NCBI GenBank assembly: GCA_030429705.1
Contig: JAUIES010000001.1
Location: forward strand, 1,550,001-1,614,000
DNA length: 64,000 nucleotides
From: Phycisphaerae bacterium
Lineage (GTDB): Bacteria > Planctomycetota > Phycisphaerae > Phycisphaerales > UBA1924
Direction: 5' to 3'
Shown: piece by piece, positions 1-9,575 of the stretch
Numbering within the stretch: the stretch's first letter is position 1
How the letters are laid out: every line of letters begins with the position of its first letter
Notes under the pieces: generated by a model
Told to the model about the DNA's origin: nothing
Databases searched by the model: none
The model's input: the letters and a program-made list of their open reading frames with translations, nothing else
Program-made: the position numbers and the translations under genes

Positions 1-413
1 GTTGCAATGGATGCTGCCTGACGAATCTCGGACTCAGGCAATCCGCCTGCGTGTCCCTGATACGCAAGTGTGGAACTGACGAATCGGTCCGCCAGGACCG
101 GGCGACCGGCTTGCATCGCTGGCGCAACGCGCTGTTCGACAAGTTGCGCCCGGCTCGCCATGTAGAGCAGCATCTCACAGCGCAGGCTCATCGGTTCATC
201 ATCGTGGTCGAGCAAAACAGCCCGAATTTTTTCACCGACGCTTGTGCCTCCAGGCTCGCGTACTTCACAAGGGTCCAACCGCTCGCGGCGAGCAAGAGCG
301 AGAAGCCTGCGAAACTGCGTCGTCTTTCCCGAGCCATCCGGCCCGTCAAACACGATAAAACGCCCGGGCAGGTAGTTCAGTGCAGCTTGTTCTTTGGAGG
401 ATGATGCAGACAC
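1..413 (-). CDS. tmk: Thymidylate kinase (dTMP kinase), 3' part beyond window
   Basis: Phosphorylates dTMP to dTDP in the cytoplasm for DNA synthesis. Only the first 137 codons lie in the window; the C-terminal part runs off the left edge. The translation shows the P-loop FDGPDGSGKTTQ near residues 24-35, the REPGGT motif that contacts dTMP, and the DRFVSSTLAYQG segment of the family. The start is a GTG at 413, 17 bases after the stop of the upstream vWA gene, so it is probably the last member of a doxX-vWA-tmk transcript. The reading is unambiguous for the family; the start codon is less certain because no ATG precedes the P-loop. Confidence 0.93.
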   Translation of the reverse strand, partial: MSASSSKEQAALNYLPGRFIVFDGPDGSGKTTQFRRLLALARRERLDPCEVREPGGTSVGEKIRAVLLDHDDEPMSLRCEMLLYMASRAQLVEQRVAPAMQAGRPVLADRFVSSTLAYQGHAGGLPESEIRQAASIA

Positions 414-429
414 GATGCCAGTGTAGCGG

Positions 430-2985
430 TCAGTCGTCCGCCGGTGCGTCGACGAGGCTCGCTTTCGGCTTGTCCCAACGACTTGTTTCAAAACCAGGGT
501 TCATCAAACGAAGCCGATAGAGGTGGGCTCGAATGATGTCGGCCTGCGATGGATCTTCAGCAAGCACATCCAGAATCATCGACCAGGCCTCCCAGAACTC
601 CGGGCGGTCAGGTGAAGCTTCACGCGTCAGGGTGTCAAGTGTGCGTAGTGCATCAGCCTGACGACCGGCTGCCAGTTGGGCCTTGGCAAGCAGCAACGCG
701 TACTTCGGGGACTCAGGATCAAATCGCTGGGCTTCAATCGCTGCAGCAGCAGCGTCGGTGCGGATCAAATGCTCGATCAGCATCGCGTGAGCATCTTGCC
801 AACGCGTGTCACCAAGCGATTTGAGCATGCGAGCCCCGAGGCGAAGTGCCGACAATGAGGTTGATTCGAGTGACACGATCTCAAAAACGCGATCGGCTGC
901 GACCGGAGCGAGGGGAGATCGCTCATCAATCTCGCCCAGCAGGACCAGCGATTCATCCGGCCGCGTCAGCATCGCGAGACGCACACGCCACCGATCGGCA
1001 TATTCGTGATCAGGCAGCGTGAGCATCGCCGTTCGCAGCCGCCGCGCAAGGACTTGTTCCTGCTCACTTGGGGTGTACGCGATCGTGGCAACGAGTGCAT
1101 CTGCTGCTCGATGATCGTCCGGCCACGACTGGGCAAACTGCTCGAGAGCGGCCGCAGCCTGGGCGTGATCGAATCGGTCAAAGATGACGGCAGCCTCCCA
1201 CAGTGCTTCACGCGCCGAGGCGCTCTCAGGATGCCTACGCGCCAGGGCCACAAGCATGTCTGCAGCCTGCGCCGGGTCTGAACGAACCATACCGATGGCC
1301 TGCGCGAACTGAACGCGAGGTTCAAGCACAGTGTTCTTCGGCAGTGTCTCGACCAGCGCTGTGATTCTCGACGCGATGAGCGAGAATCGGTCTGCTCGCT
1401 CGCCCGCCCATGTGAACAGCGGGTCAAAAGTCCCGGTGATCGGGCCATTGATATCGAGGAGGCGCCGAACTTCTGCTTCAGCGAAAAGCAGTTGCCAGTC
1501 GGGCTCGACTTCGGAGCGGCCATTCAAGCCGAATCGAGCCCGCAGCACGCCAAGTTCTGAACGAATCGCGTCTGGGAGACCGAGCGGGTCGAGTTCCGCT
1601 TCGAGTTGATCTGCGAGTGTCTGGGCGGTGAACAGGTCACCAGCGAGAGCCGCAGCCGCCGCTTCTGCTATGCGTCGCGCTCCGTCACCCTGCGTGTCCA
1701 TGATGAACATCTCGGCGAGTTGTTCCTGCGCGAGCGCCGCAGCGTGCGGGTCGCCGGTCAGGGCGGCATCGAGCAACTGGGCCCGGGCACGAATCGAGGC
1801 TCCGACCTCGTCATAAGGCCCTAACTTCGGGCCGAGCGCATCCCTGGCGCGATCCACAGCCGTACGGACCTTAGCCCGAGCGGGCGGCAGCGCAAGCCCG
1901 TAGAGAACATCCAATGCTTCGGCATCGGCTTCGAGAAGTGCAACGCGTGCACGCAACACCGTTGCATCGACCACCGGGTCAGCCGGGAGTGAGCCATCGT
2001 CGACCTCTTCATTGGCGAGGTCGGACATGGTCAGGACGCGGTACGAGCCCGGACCATCGCCATGTGCGTCGCCGATCGCTTCCATCAGTCCGGTCGGGTC
2101 ATCATCAAGAAACTGCAGCGTCTTGACAACGACGGGTCGACGACCAGATCGCGCTGATCGTGGGTTCAGTGCATTCAGTTCTGTCAGCGCACCTTCAACA
2201 CCCGTCCAGTCGCCGGAGTCCGTTCGTTTAAATCCTCGGCTTAGCAAAAACACCAGATCAGGTTGCGGCTCGAGCGCCAAGGCTGCTTCGAGACCCTGCA
2301 ATGGTGATGAACGCCCGCCAACAACAATCTCGCGCAACCAATCGACGGCATGCCCTTTGTTTGACGGAATGCCGCGCATGTACTGGTTCCCGTTCAGACC
2401 GGGAAGAAACTCCATCGAGGTTGCGCCCGGTCGGGTTCGTGCCAGGACAACCGTGAAGCGCTGGGTCGGGCTGAGTCGATTGATGGACTGAATCAGCCGC
2501 GCGCGAACGAACGCGTACGAGTTCACCATCGAGCCGGACGCATCGACCACATACACGATGCGCCGGGCGGCATGGGCTTTTACACCGGCAAAGCTCACCG
2601 CTCGAGCGGCGGCAGGCTCGGCATTGGTGAGCGCGCTCGAAACACTGTTCAAAGTTGGTGCTGCAAGGGTCGAAAACTGAGCGTCGGTCGATTGCCCGCG
2701 CAGCGGCGGTGCCGGCTGCGACTGTAGCGACGCAGCAGAGATCGGGTTGCCCGCACGATTCGCAGCCGGATCAGCATCCGCGGGTTTGGCCGGCTTGTCG
2801 AGCCGAACTGGGGGGGCGGCCTCAATCGCAACTTCAGCCAGTCGGCGTCTCGGGCTGTCGCGCCCGGCGATCGTGATCGTGGCAGCGAGAATGGCAGCGA
2901 GCAATCCAAAATGCAATGCTGCCGAAGTCAGCATGGGCACAAAAACCCGGCGCAGCACGCGAAGTGTCGAGCGTGTCTTGCTCAA
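430..2985 (-). CDS. Membrane-anchored von Willebrand factor A domain protein with helical repeats
   Basis: 851 residues. A membrane segment lies at about 14-40, followed by a Pro/Ala-rich linker (50-130) and a vWA domain from about 142 whose MIDAS motif DASGS sits at residues 148-152. The C-terminal 500 residues are alanine-rich helices that read like TPR or related solenoid repeats. It is therefore probably an envelope protein that binds partners through a metal-dependent adhesion site; the partner is unknown. Its ATG overlaps the stop of the upstream DoxX-like gene (ATGA), which implies translational coupling. Similar TM-vWA proteins are common in planctomycetes and are usually unnamed. Confidence 0.8.
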   Translation of the reverse strand: MSKTRSTLRVLRRVFVPMLTSAALHFGLLAAILAATITIAGRDSPRRRLAEVAIEAAPPVRLDKPAKPADADPAANRAGNPISAASLQSQPAPPLRGQSTDAQFSTLAAPTLNSVSSALTNAEPAAARAVSFAGVKAHAARRIVYVVDASGSMVNSYAFVRARLIQSINRLSPTQRFTVVLARTRPGATSMEFLPGLNGNQYMRGIPSNKGHAVDWLREIVVGGRSSPLQGLEAALALEPQPDLVFLLSRGFKRTDSGDWTGVEGALTELNALNPRSARSGRRPVVVKTLQFLDDDPTGLMEAIGDAHGDGPGSYRVLTMSDLANEEVDDGSLPADPVVDATVLRARVALLEADAEALDVLYGLALPPARAKVRTAVDRARDALGPKLGPYDEVGASIRARAQLLDAALTGDPHAAALAQEQLAEMFIMDTQGDGARRIAEAAAAALAGDLFTAQTLADQLEAELDPLGLPDAIRSELGVLRARFGLNGRSEVEPDWQLLFAEAEVRRLLDINGPITGTFDPLFTWAGERADRFSLIASRITALVETLPKNTVLEPRVQFAQAIGMVRSDPAQAADMLVALARRHPESASAREALWEAAVIFDRFDHAQAAAALEQFAQSWPDDHRAADALVATIAYTPSEQEQVLARRLRTAMLTLPDHEYADRWRVRLAMLTRPDESLVLLGEIDERSPLAPVAADRVFEIVSLESTSLSALRLGARMLKSLGDTRWQDAHAMLIEHLIRTDAAAAAIEAQRFDPESPKYALLLAKAQLAAGRQADALRTLDTLTREASPDRPEFWEAWSMILDVLAEDPSQADIIRAHLYRLRLMNPGFETSRWDKPKASLVDAPADD

Positions 2986-3785
2986 TCGTCATCATCCCGT
3001 TCGTGTCGGCGTTCGCGATGTGTCGGCCCGCCAAAGATGACCGCGTCCAGACTCATTGCTCCCGCACCCAGCAGGAGTGTTGCAAACGCCGCACCAAACA
3101 GTGCAAACTGCCACAGCAGCGTCTTCCACATCTGCAGATCAAACAGTTCGTAGTTCGGCAAGAAACCTAGTTGCGCATCGCCCGCCTGAATCGCCGGGCC
3201 GAACTGAGTCAGCCACATCGCAACACCCATGATCACCGTGAGTGACAGAGCGCCGATCCGCGTGAACAACCCAAAGAACATGAGCACGCCCGCGACGAGT
3301 TCCGTCGCCGCCGCCGCCCAAGCAGCCCACACCGGCCACTTCTTTTGCCCGAGATGTTCCGGCCAGATCCGCATCTGCTCGTTCCCGTCCGCATCAAACC
3401 CCGGGTTGGCGCCGCTGTGCAAACCCAGCGCAAGCATGTACACGCTTCGCATCCGCACGCCATCGCCAAACTGTGCAAGGTCGGCTATCGCCGGTTCGGT
3501 TGCCTCATCAGTGATCAATGGCTCATCATCAAAGAGATCGTCGATGACATCATCAAGGTCATCCTCGGCCGGCTGAGCGAACGACGCTTCAATCGCTCCC
3601 TCCGCATCCGCCGCTCCCTGCGTCGGCACCGCCACACCCATTTGCGAAAGCGTCAACGCCTGCTCGGGGGTGTAGTCGGCCTCCGAAAAAATCTTGGCAG
3701 CCCCCGCCCACAGAAATGTGAGACCGAGCACCACACGAAGAATGAAAGGCGAAAAGTTCAGTCCAATGGAATCTCGCAGGCGCAT
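2982..3785 (-). CDS. DoxX-family membrane protein with acidic insertion
   Basis: 267 residues. Hydrophobic helices at about 13-33 (with LGLTFLWAGAAKIF, typical of the first DoxX helix), 155-185, 180-200 and 225-255 give a four-helix DoxX pattern; the family is linked to oxidoreductase and thiol-stress modules, but its biochemistry is poorly defined. Between helices 1 and 2 is an unusual Asp/Glu-rich stretch (about 65-100). The open frame extends upstream to 3944, but that part is antisense to the tRNA-Leu gene, so I start at the ATG at 3785 (MRLRDSIG). It is the first gene of the doxX-vWA-tmk set. Confidence 0.75.
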   Translation of the reverse strand: MRLRDSIGLNFSPFILRVVLGLTFLWAGAAKIFSEADYTPEQALTLSQMGVAVPTQGAADAEGAIEASFAQPAEDDLDDVIDDLFDDEPLITDEATEPAIADLAQFGDGVRMRSVYMLALGLHSGANPGFDADGNEQMRIWPEHLGQKKWPVWAAWAAAATELVAGVLMFFGLFTRIGALSLTVIMGVAMWLTQFGPAIQAGDAQLGFLPNYELFDLQMWKTLLWQFALFGAAFATLLLGAGAMSLDAVIFGGPTHRERRHERDDDD

Positions 3786-3865
3786 AAGACCCTCCGCACT
3801 ATCGTATCGGCCTGAACCCGAGATGTTCGACACAGCCTCGCACTGCTCGTACAGTTTCGCCAATC

Positions 3866-3949
3866 GCGGGTGTGGCGGAATTGGCAGACGCGCCAGATTT
3901 AGGTTCTGGTGGCCGAAAGGTCGTGCAGGTTCAAGTCCTGTCACCCGTA
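3866..3949 (+). tRNA. tRNA-Leu (anticodon UAG)
   Basis: 84 bases that fold as a class II tRNA. The acceptor arms are GCGGGTG at 3866-3872 and CACCCGT at 3942-3948, with a G-T pair at the first position and A as discriminator. The anticodon stem CCAGA/TCTGG encloses a seven-base loop with TAG, reading CUA leucine codons. The extra arm GGCCGAAAGGTC is long, as expected for leucine. The T arm carries GGTTCAAGTCC. No CCA is encoded, so the window's own CCA-adding enzyme (48468-49733) must complete it. Confidence 0.95.
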
Positions 3950-3997
3950 TTCTCAGGCATTATCTTTATCGGGTGTCGCCTGACGGCAAGTACACGC

Positions 3998-4576
3998 CTA
4001 TTTTCGGCGGAAACCGACAAACACGCCCGCGAGCCCAGCAGTGGCTGAGGGCAAATACCCCGTGACGAAATTCGCAAAGTCCTTTGTCTGAGCGGTCGCC
4101 CACGAGCCGAACGACTCAAAACCACCCGAGATCTGCTCCCAGTCCACTGTGATCAACCCGGCGTATTGCAGCCCAAAAAGTGCGATCAACCCGACTCCAA
4201 CAACCACAAGCGTGATCTTCACGAATGTGCGCAGCGCAAACCCGATCGCAAACCCGGCGAAGAACCCGAATCCGAGTCGAAAGACAGCGCCGCTCGCAGA
4301 ATCGATCAACCGATCGGTATCCGTCGGTGATTCTGTGCTCGTTGGCTGAGGTTCACCATCGTTAGAACGGTTGACCGGCGCAAATCCCTGTGTGCCCGTA
4401 GGAATATCGGTGGGGGAGGTCGCTGTGGCATCGATTGCTGCCGGCTCAGCAGTCGTGTTCTGGTACACCATCCACGCCCCGCCAGCGACCGAGACCAGGA
4501 TCGACAAAACCGCGACCGTGACCTGCCACGGGGCGAGCCTTTTGCGTTCAGCAGATGGCGTGGGTTGATCATTCAT
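3998..4576 (-). CDS. FUN14-family membrane protein
   Basis: 192 residues. One membrane helix lies at about 18-38, then a polar linker rich in Thr, Pro and Asp (40-95), then a C-terminal FUN14-type domain (98-192) with the glycine-rich segment LGFGFFAGFAIGFALRTFVK followed by a second hydrophobic hairpin. FUN14 proteins occur in bacteria and archaea and in mitochondria, where FUNDC1 is a mitophagy receptor; the bacterial role is not established. The extra N-terminal helix and linker are additions relative to the minimal family. It converges with the tRNA-Leu gene. Confidence 0.7.
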   Translation of the reverse strand: MNDQPTPSAERKRLAPWQVTVAVLSILVSVAGGAWMVYQNTTAEPAAIDATATSPTDIPTGTQGFAPVNRSNDGEPQPTSTESPTDTDRLIDSASGAVFRLGFGFFAGFAIGFALRTFVKITLVVVGVGLIALFGLQYAGLITVDWEQISGGFESFGSWATAQTKDFANFVTGYLPSATAGLAGVFVGFRRK

Positions 4577-4624
4577 CGCGCGTCTCCTGCACGAATGGTA
4601 GGGTAAAGCGGGTAGTGACCTTGG

Positions 4625-4777
4625 TCAGGGTCCAAATGAGGGCAGAATCATCCCAAATACCAGGAATAGCAGAAACAGTGCAGCCGGAGCAATGAAAAAG
4701 AGAACGACCGCGTAAATCAGGAGTGTGCTCAGCAGACTGGGCTTTCTCGACTTCAGCGTCGTTGACCATTGCAGCAA
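4625..4777 (-). CDS. Possible small membrane peptide (50 residues)
   Basis: A frame opening at TTG 4777 encodes 50 residues, the last 30 or so strongly hydrophobic (LLIYAVVLFFIAPAALFLLF) and ending in MILPSFGP. It lies just upstream of the FUN14-like gene on the same strand. Supporting it: a complete single-pass profile in an otherwise empty 400-base gap. Against it: no ATG or GTG start and no clear ribosome-binding site. A longer frame in another phase across the same bases (4569-4991) has no protein-like features. I see nothing else in the rest of this gap up to 4989. Confidence 0.25.
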   Translation of the reverse strand: MLQWSTTLKSRKPSLLSTLLIYAVVLFFIAPAALFLLFLVFGMILPSFGP

Positions 4778-4989
4778 TGCACACTAGGGGCAGTTTGTTG
4801 GCCGGCACGGCTGTGCAACAGGCATGAGAACATTGTAGATCGAACTGGCAGTGAACTTGATGTTCTAAAACGCGAGACTGCGAGCAATCTTTCTGATCCG
4901 TCCGCAGTACATTGTGTTCGATCGAAAGCGGGCTCAACGATCGTGTTCGCGCGTTTGGGTCTGTCGAGCGGTGATGAAAGGTGCGTGGC

Positions 4990-5841
4990 ATGATGGATGA
5001 ACGGCGTAATTTTGATCATTGGTGGGACTACAGCAACCCGGAGCACACCGAGATTCGGTTTCGCAAGCATCTGGCATCACTTGTCGAAAATGTGGACCCC
5101 AGGTACTGGGCTGAATTGCTGACTCAAATCGCGCGGAGTCTCTCGCTTCAGCACCGATTCGCAGAGGCCCATGAAACTCTGGATGGCATTGACAACACCG
5201 ATGAAGCCGTACAAGTCCGCATCGCACTCGAGCGCGGCAGGACCTGGCGGACAGGCGGCGAAATCGATTTGGCAGCAGACTGCTTTCATCAGGCATGGAC
5301 GCTCGCGTCTGCACTTGGGAGCGACGGCCTGGCGGTTGATGCTGCGCACATGATGGCGCTGGTTTCTGAAGAAGACCAGCGGGTCCTATGGAACGACCGG
5401 GCGCTCAAACTCGCTCAGACATCGCCAAATCCCAACGCTCGCCGATGGCGAGCGTCGCTGCTCAACAACCTGGCGTGGGATGCACATAACCAGGGTCAAT
5501 ATGCCGAGGCGCTCGAGTTGTTCGAGCAAGCACTCGAGATCCGGATCGCCGAATCTGAAAAAACGCGGATCGATATCGCGCAGTGGTCCGTCGCCCGTTG
5601 CCTGCGGTCACTCGGTCGGGTTGAAGAGGCGCTGGGACTCCAGTTGCAGCTGCTTGAACGCAACTCAGAAGATGGGTTCGTGTTCGAAGAAATTGGCGAG
5701 TGCTTGCTGGCAACCGATCGCGAAAGCGAAGCAGCGGCCTATTTCGGCCGTGCTTTCCAGATCCTGCGTCACGATCGAAACATCGTCCGCGATGAACCAG
5801 ACCGTCTTGCGCGACTCGAGCGTCTCGGGTCAAAGCACTGA
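4990..5841 (+). CDS. Tetratricopeptide-repeat protein
   Basis: 283 residues without signal peptide or membrane segment, so probably cytoplasmic. Paired amphipathic helices repeat through the protein; the clearest TPR unit is NNLAWDAHNQGQYAEALELF in the second half, followed by units around LRSLGRVEEALGLQLQLLE and ECLLATDRESEAAAYFGRAF. Such solenoids act as protein-interaction scaffolds; no catalytic motif is visible and the partner is unknown. I place the start at ATG 4990 because GAAAGG at 4976-4981 is correctly spaced. It converges with prkA, 16 bases away. Confidence 0.72.
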   Translation: MMDERRNFDHWWDYSNPEHTEIRFRKHLASLVENVDPRYWAELLTQIARSLSLQHRFAEAHETLDGIDNTDEAVQVRIALERGRTWRTGGEIDLAADCFHQAWTLASALGSDGLAVDAAHMMALVSEEDQRVLWNDRALKLAQTSPNPNARRWRASLLNNLAWDAHNQGQYAEALELFEQALEIRIAESEKTRIDIAQWSVARCLRSLGRVEEALGLQLQLLERNSEDGFVFEEIGECLLATDRESEAAAYFGRAFQILRHDRNIVRDEPDRLARLERLGSKH

Positions 5842-5857
5842 TGTTGAGACTATGCCG

Positions 5858-7990
5858 TTAACCGCTCTTGCTGTCACCTCGTGCGAAGATGCTTGCAACA
5901 TAGTTCAGGACATCCGTGGCGCTCACATCATTGTAACCAAACTGCTTGATCAGCCGTTGTTTGACCACATCGATCTTCTGCTGTGTGTCGTCATCAACCA
6001 CCGAACTGACCAGGTTTTTCAGTTTGATCGTGTCCCGTGAGTCTTCGAACAGTTTGAGTTCGAGCGCCTTGTACAGCCGAGCGTTCGTGTTGTAGTCAAA
6101 CTTCTTGCCGTCGAGCGCGAGAGCCCCGATGTAGTTCATGATCTCCTGTCGGAAGTCATCCTTGCGACTTTCAGGAATGTCGATCTTCTCTTCGATCGAC
6201 CGCATCAGCCGCTCGTCCGGGTCTTCGTCCTTGCCGGTGTACTTGTTGACGACGCGTTCCTTTTGCGTGTATGCGCGAACGCTTTCGATGTAGTTTGTGC
6301 ACAGCCGCTTGATCGCGTCTTCATCGGCTGAAATCGCTCGCTGCACCTCGCCCTTGATGATGTCTTCGTATTCTTCCTTGACGACACTCAACAACTCGCG
6401 GTAGGTCTTCTTCATTTCTTCGTCGGTGATGAGCGAGTGATGGCTGAGCCCGTCTTCAAGTGCGTTGATCACCATGAACGGGTTGATCGTCCGTTCCTCA
6501 ATCGCTTGGCGGCCGACAAGGACATTGGAGATCTTGTCCTGAATGAACCGCGGGCTGATGCCGTCCATCCCTTCGCGCGGTGCTTCTTCCTTGAGTTCCT
6601 TGACCGAGTCTTCAGTAAACCCGGCGATGCTCTTGCCGTTGTACAGTTTCATCTTCTGCATCAGCGTGAGTCCGGGCTTCTTGGGCTCATCGAGTCGCGT
6701 GAGCACCGCCCACATGGCTGCGACTTCGAGCGTGTGCGGCGCGATGTGAATATTGCGAATCCGTTGTTCACCAAAGTCCTTCTGATAGATCTTGATCTCG
6801 TCTTCAAGGCGAATGTTGTAGGGAATGTCAATCTTGATCGTGCGGTCGCGGAACGCTTCCATCATCTCGTTCGATTGCAGCCGCTTGTACTCGGGCTCAT
6901 TCGTGTGCCCCAGAATGACTTCGTCGATAAATGTTTGGGCAAACTTCTTCGGCTTGATCGTGTGTTCTTGACTCGCGCCCAGCAGGTCATAGAGGAACGC
7001 CACATCGAGTTTGAGCACTTCGATGAACTCACAGATACCCCGGTTGGCGATGTTGAGTTCGCCATCAAAGTTGAACGCCCGCGGGTCGGAGTCCGAGCCA
7101 TAGAGTGCAATCTTGCGGTAGTTGATATCGCCGGTGAGTTCGGTTGAGTCCTGGTTTTTCTCGTCTTTGGGTTGGAAGGTGCCGATCCCAACGCGGTCCT
7201 TTTCACTGAGCACGATGCGGCGAACCTGCACATGGCTCATCACCTTCTGCCAGTCGCCCTGATAGAACGCCATCAGATCATCGAAGATCTTTCGACTGAA
7301 CGGGTCGGGCTCGCCATACGACCGCAGACGACCATGATGATGCTCAGGCGTGAACTTCTCGTTGAACTTCTCGATGAGCGCTTCACGCGCAGCACGAGGC
7401 ACCAAAATGAGTGGGTCTTCATGCATCGGGCTTGCAAAGGCGTGCGTGCGGACCGCCTCACCAGGGCTGCCTTCGACAGGAACCACATCGCAGTGTTCGT
7501 CAAGCAGCCAACTGAATGAATAGAGCGCGCCTTCCGGCGTGCGTGAGTATGCCTCCGCACCTTTCTTGAGCAACCGAGCGATGGTCGATTTGGAACTCCC
7601 CACCGGACCATGCAAAAGCAGAATGCGCTTGTCCGTGCCATACCCCTCGGCTGCGGATCGCAGGAAATCGACCAGTTGCATGAGCGCAAAGTCGAGGCCG
7701 AAGATACCGTCCGCCCCCCCGTCAAAGGGGTCCGAGAAGAAGTGGTAGCGAACGCACGGCTTCTTGTGCAGCTTGTAGTGCTCACACCCGCGTTCCATCA
7801 CCGCGTCATAGAGCCGTTGGTAGGCGTTTCGAAGCACCGCCGGGTTTGCTTCGCAGATCGCCAGATAGTCCCCGAATGTCCCGGTCCAGTGATGGTCCTT
7901 GAAACTCTTTCTGTCGAGGCGCGACTCGATCAGATTGATGAGTTCGGACGCGTCATTGTTATTGTGTGCTGAGTGCTCAAATGCCGACAT
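5858..7990 (-). CDS. prkA: PrkA-family serine protein kinase / AAA protein
   Basis: 710 residues, close to the family length. The N-terminal AAA-type region has the Walker A loop GPVGSSKST at 128-136 and, earlier, the [12 protein letters not shown] segment; the C-terminal part corresponds to the PrkA kinase domain. In Bacillus and Escherichia (YeaG) PrkA is linked to stationary-phase and stress responses, and an AAA protease activity has been described for the Bacillus protein. Usual partners YeaH and SpoVR are not adjacent here. A strong ribosome-binding site, AAGGAGGG on the minus strand (7997-8004), fixes the ATG at 7990. The gene stands alone on its strand. Confidence 0.9.
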   Translation of the reverse strand: MSAFEHSAHNNNDASELINLIESRLDRKSFKDHHWTGTFGDYLAICEANPAVLRNAYQRLYDAVMERGCEHYKLHKKPCVRYHFFSDPFDGGADGIFGLDFALMQLVDFLRSAAEGYGTDKRILLLHGPVGSSKSTIARLLKKGAEAYSRTPEGALYSFSWLLDEHCDVVPVEGSPGEAVRTHAFASPMHEDPLILVPRAAREALIEKFNEKFTPEHHHGRLRSYGEPDPFSRKIFDDLMAFYQGDWQKVMSHVQVRRIVLSEKDRVGIGTFQPKDEKNQDSTELTGDINYRKIALYGSDSDPRAFNFDGELNIANRGICEFIEVLKLDVAFLYDLLGASQEHTIKPKKFAQTFIDEVILGHTNEPEYKRLQSNEMMEAFRDRTIKIDIPYNIRLEDEIKIYQKDFGEQRIRNIHIAPHTLEVAAMWAVLTRLDEPKKPGLTLMQKMKLYNGKSIAGFTEDSVKELKEEAPREGMDGISPRFIQDKISNVLVGRQAIEERTINPFMVINALEDGLSHHSLITDEEMKKTYRELLSVVKEEYEDIIKGEVQRAISADEDAIKRLCTNYIESVRAYTQKERVVNKYTGKDEDPDERLMRSIEEKIDIPESRKDDFRQEIMNYIGALALDGKKFDYNTNARLYKALELKLFEDSRDTIKLKNLVSSVVDDDTQQKIDVVKQRLIKQFGYNDVSATDVLNYVASIFARGDSKSG

Positions 7991-8314
7991 CGCAGGCCCT
8001 CCTTGGCGTTGAGTGACGGATAACGCCGGGCATCAATGCCACGGGCAAAACTCGATCAACCCAACACCAGTCGAAGCCCGGAAGAGCCCCGCCGGCCGAG
8101 CGGTGTTACGCAAAGGCAACACGCACTTCGTCTATCGGCACTGGCCTCTGCTGATTCCACTGGCATCCGTGAGACGGCGCAACATGCACCGATTTCGCGT
8201 GCTGCGCGCGTTCCCACCCAGAGCAGGGGGCCAGCCCACTTCTTCCTATACGGATCTATCGGCAACTCAGTTCGGGCAATCTGGTACCGAGTGACGACCC
8301 GGCTCGAGTCAGCA
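7991..8314. other. Gene-free stretch between prkA and ychF
   Basis: 324 bases separating the prkA start from the ychF stop, both on the minus strand. It holds the prkA ribosome-binding site (7997-8004) and presumably its promoter. I found no convincing coding frame, tRNA or strong terminator hairpin followed by a T run in it. Confidence 0.5.
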
Positions 8315-9418
8315 TTACACATTGAACAGGAAGTGGCACACATCCGCATCCTGCATCGTGTAGTCCTTGCCTTCGATGCGCATTTTGCCCGCTTCCTTGA
8401 TCGCTTTCTCGGTCTTGAACTGCTCAATGTCGCCGACGCTATAGGTTTCGACGCGGATGAACCCGCGTTCAAAGTCGGTGTGAATCACACCCGCTGCCTG
8501 CGGCGCCTTGGTCCCCTGCGGAATCGTCCACGCCCGAATTTCCTTCGGCCCGGCGGTGTAGAAACTCTGGTACCCAAGTAAGCGGTAGGCAGCCTGCGCC
8601 AGCTTGTTCAGCGCCGGCTCCTCCATGCCCATGTCAGCCAACATCTCGCGTTTCGACTCTTCGTCGAGTTCCGAGAGTTCACTCTCGATGCGCGCACAAA
8701 CCGGCACCATCTCGCTGCCATGTGACTCCGCGTGGGCTTTGACGCGCTGCGCCATCTCGCTCTCGCCGTTCACATCATCTTCATTGACATTGGCCACATA
8801 CAGAATTGGTTTCTGCGTAACCAGACTGAGTCCCTTGGCGGCCTTCTTGTGCTCCGGGTCATCAAACGAGATCGTGCGTGCCGGCTTTTCTTCTTCGAGC
8901 ACAGGCAGCAGCTTCTTGATGACCGCGAGCCGGGCGATCGCTTCGCGTTCCTTCCCTCGGGCTGCCCGCTCGGCTTTGGGCAAGGCGCTCTCCAGCGTCT
9001 GCAGATCAGACAGAATCAACTCGCTTTCGATCGTCGCGATATCACGCATCGGGTCGACCGATCCGTCGACATGGGTGATGTCTTCGCCGCCGGGCGCCTG
9101 ATCAAAACAGCGCACGACCTGTACGATCGCATCGACATCACGAATGTGCCCGAGGAATGCGTTGCCCTTGCCTTCGCCCTTGCTCGCCCCGCGGACAAGC
9201 CCGGCGATATCGACGAGTTTGAGGGCAGCCGGCAGGATCTTCTCCGTCTCGATGAACTGGCGCAGGATGGCGAGACGCTCATCGGGGATTGGCACAACCC
9301 CCACATTGGGTTCGATGGTGGCGAACGGATAGTTCGCAGCCAGCGCCCCAGCAGCGGTCAGTGCGTTGAACAGTGTGCTCTTGCCCACATTGGGCAGCCC
9401 GACGATCCCTGCTTCCAT
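8315..9418 (-). CDS. ychF: Redox-regulated/ribosome-binding GTPase-like ATPase YchF (OLA1)
   Basis: 367 residues, the usual length. The G1 loop GLPNVGKST is at residues 7-15; the non-canonical G4 motif is NVNE rather than NKxD, which in this family shifts preference from GTP to ATP. The C-terminal TGS domain ends with the family's typical CHFLFNV tail. YchF binds ribosomes and is implicated in stress and translation control. The open frame extends to 9586, but the extra N-terminal part consists of translated tandem repeat (9437-9499); [14 protein letters not shown] at 9418 with a GAGG-type site upstream is the correct start. Confidence 0.96.
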   Translation of the reverse strand: MEAGIVGLPNVGKSTLFNALTAAGALAANYPFATIEPNVGVVPIPDERLAILRQFIETEKILPAALKLVDIAGLVRGASKGEGKGNAFLGHIRDVDAIVQVVRCFDQAPGGEDITHVDGSVDPMRDIATIESELILSDLQTLESALPKAERAARGKEREAIARLAVIKKLLPVLEEEKPARTISFDDPEHKKAAKGLSLVTQKPILYVANVNEDDVNGESEMAQRVKAHAESHGSEMVPVCARIESELSELDEESKREMLADMGMEEPALNKLAQAAYRLLGYQSFYTAGPKEIRAWTIPQGTKAPQAAGVIHTDFERGFIRVETYSVGDIEQFKTEKAIKEAGKMRIEGKDYTMQDADVCHFLFNV

Positions 9419-9436
9419 GAGAAACTCCCTGACCTC

Positions 9437-9499
9437 CTGGGTAGATCGACGCTCCGAGCCGATGCACCCTCTGGGTAGATCGGCACTCCGAGCCGATGC
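9437..9499. repeat. Tandem 29-base hairpin repeat upstream of ychF
   Basis: Two copies of a 29-base unit beginning CTGGGTAGATCG and ending CCGAGCCGATGC, at 9437-9465 and 9471-9499, period 34 bases. Each copy contains an inverted repeat with a 7-base loop: ATCGGC/GCCGAT in copy 2 (9479-9484 with 9492-9497) and ATCGAC/GCCGAT in copy 1 (9445-9450 with 9458-9463). On the minus strand, toward ychF, the only stem difference is a G-C to G-U change that keeps the pair. The unit lies 18 bases before the ychF start, so it would be part of the mRNA leader. Confidence 0.75.
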
Positions 9500-9575
9500 G
9501 TCCCATCTGAAGGGCGGGATCATAGATAAGACAGTACAGACAAGTCCTGCTCCGCGCGAAGGGTTTCGAGCCTGG

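Noticed and set aside
3786-3944. N-terminal extension of the DoxX-like frame
   Set aside because: It is the antisense reading of the tRNA-Leu gene (3866-3949); the ATG at 3785 is the natural start.
4569-4991. 140-residue minus-strand frame
   Set aside because: No protein-like pattern, and the hydrophobic peptide in another phase of the same bases is the better candidate.
6437-7147. 236-residue plus-strand frame antisense to prkA
   Set aside because: Mirror frame of a well-conserved kinase gene; no start signal and no family motif.
8732-9478. 248-residue plus-strand frame antisense to ychF
   Set aside because: Long only because of codon bias in the real gene.
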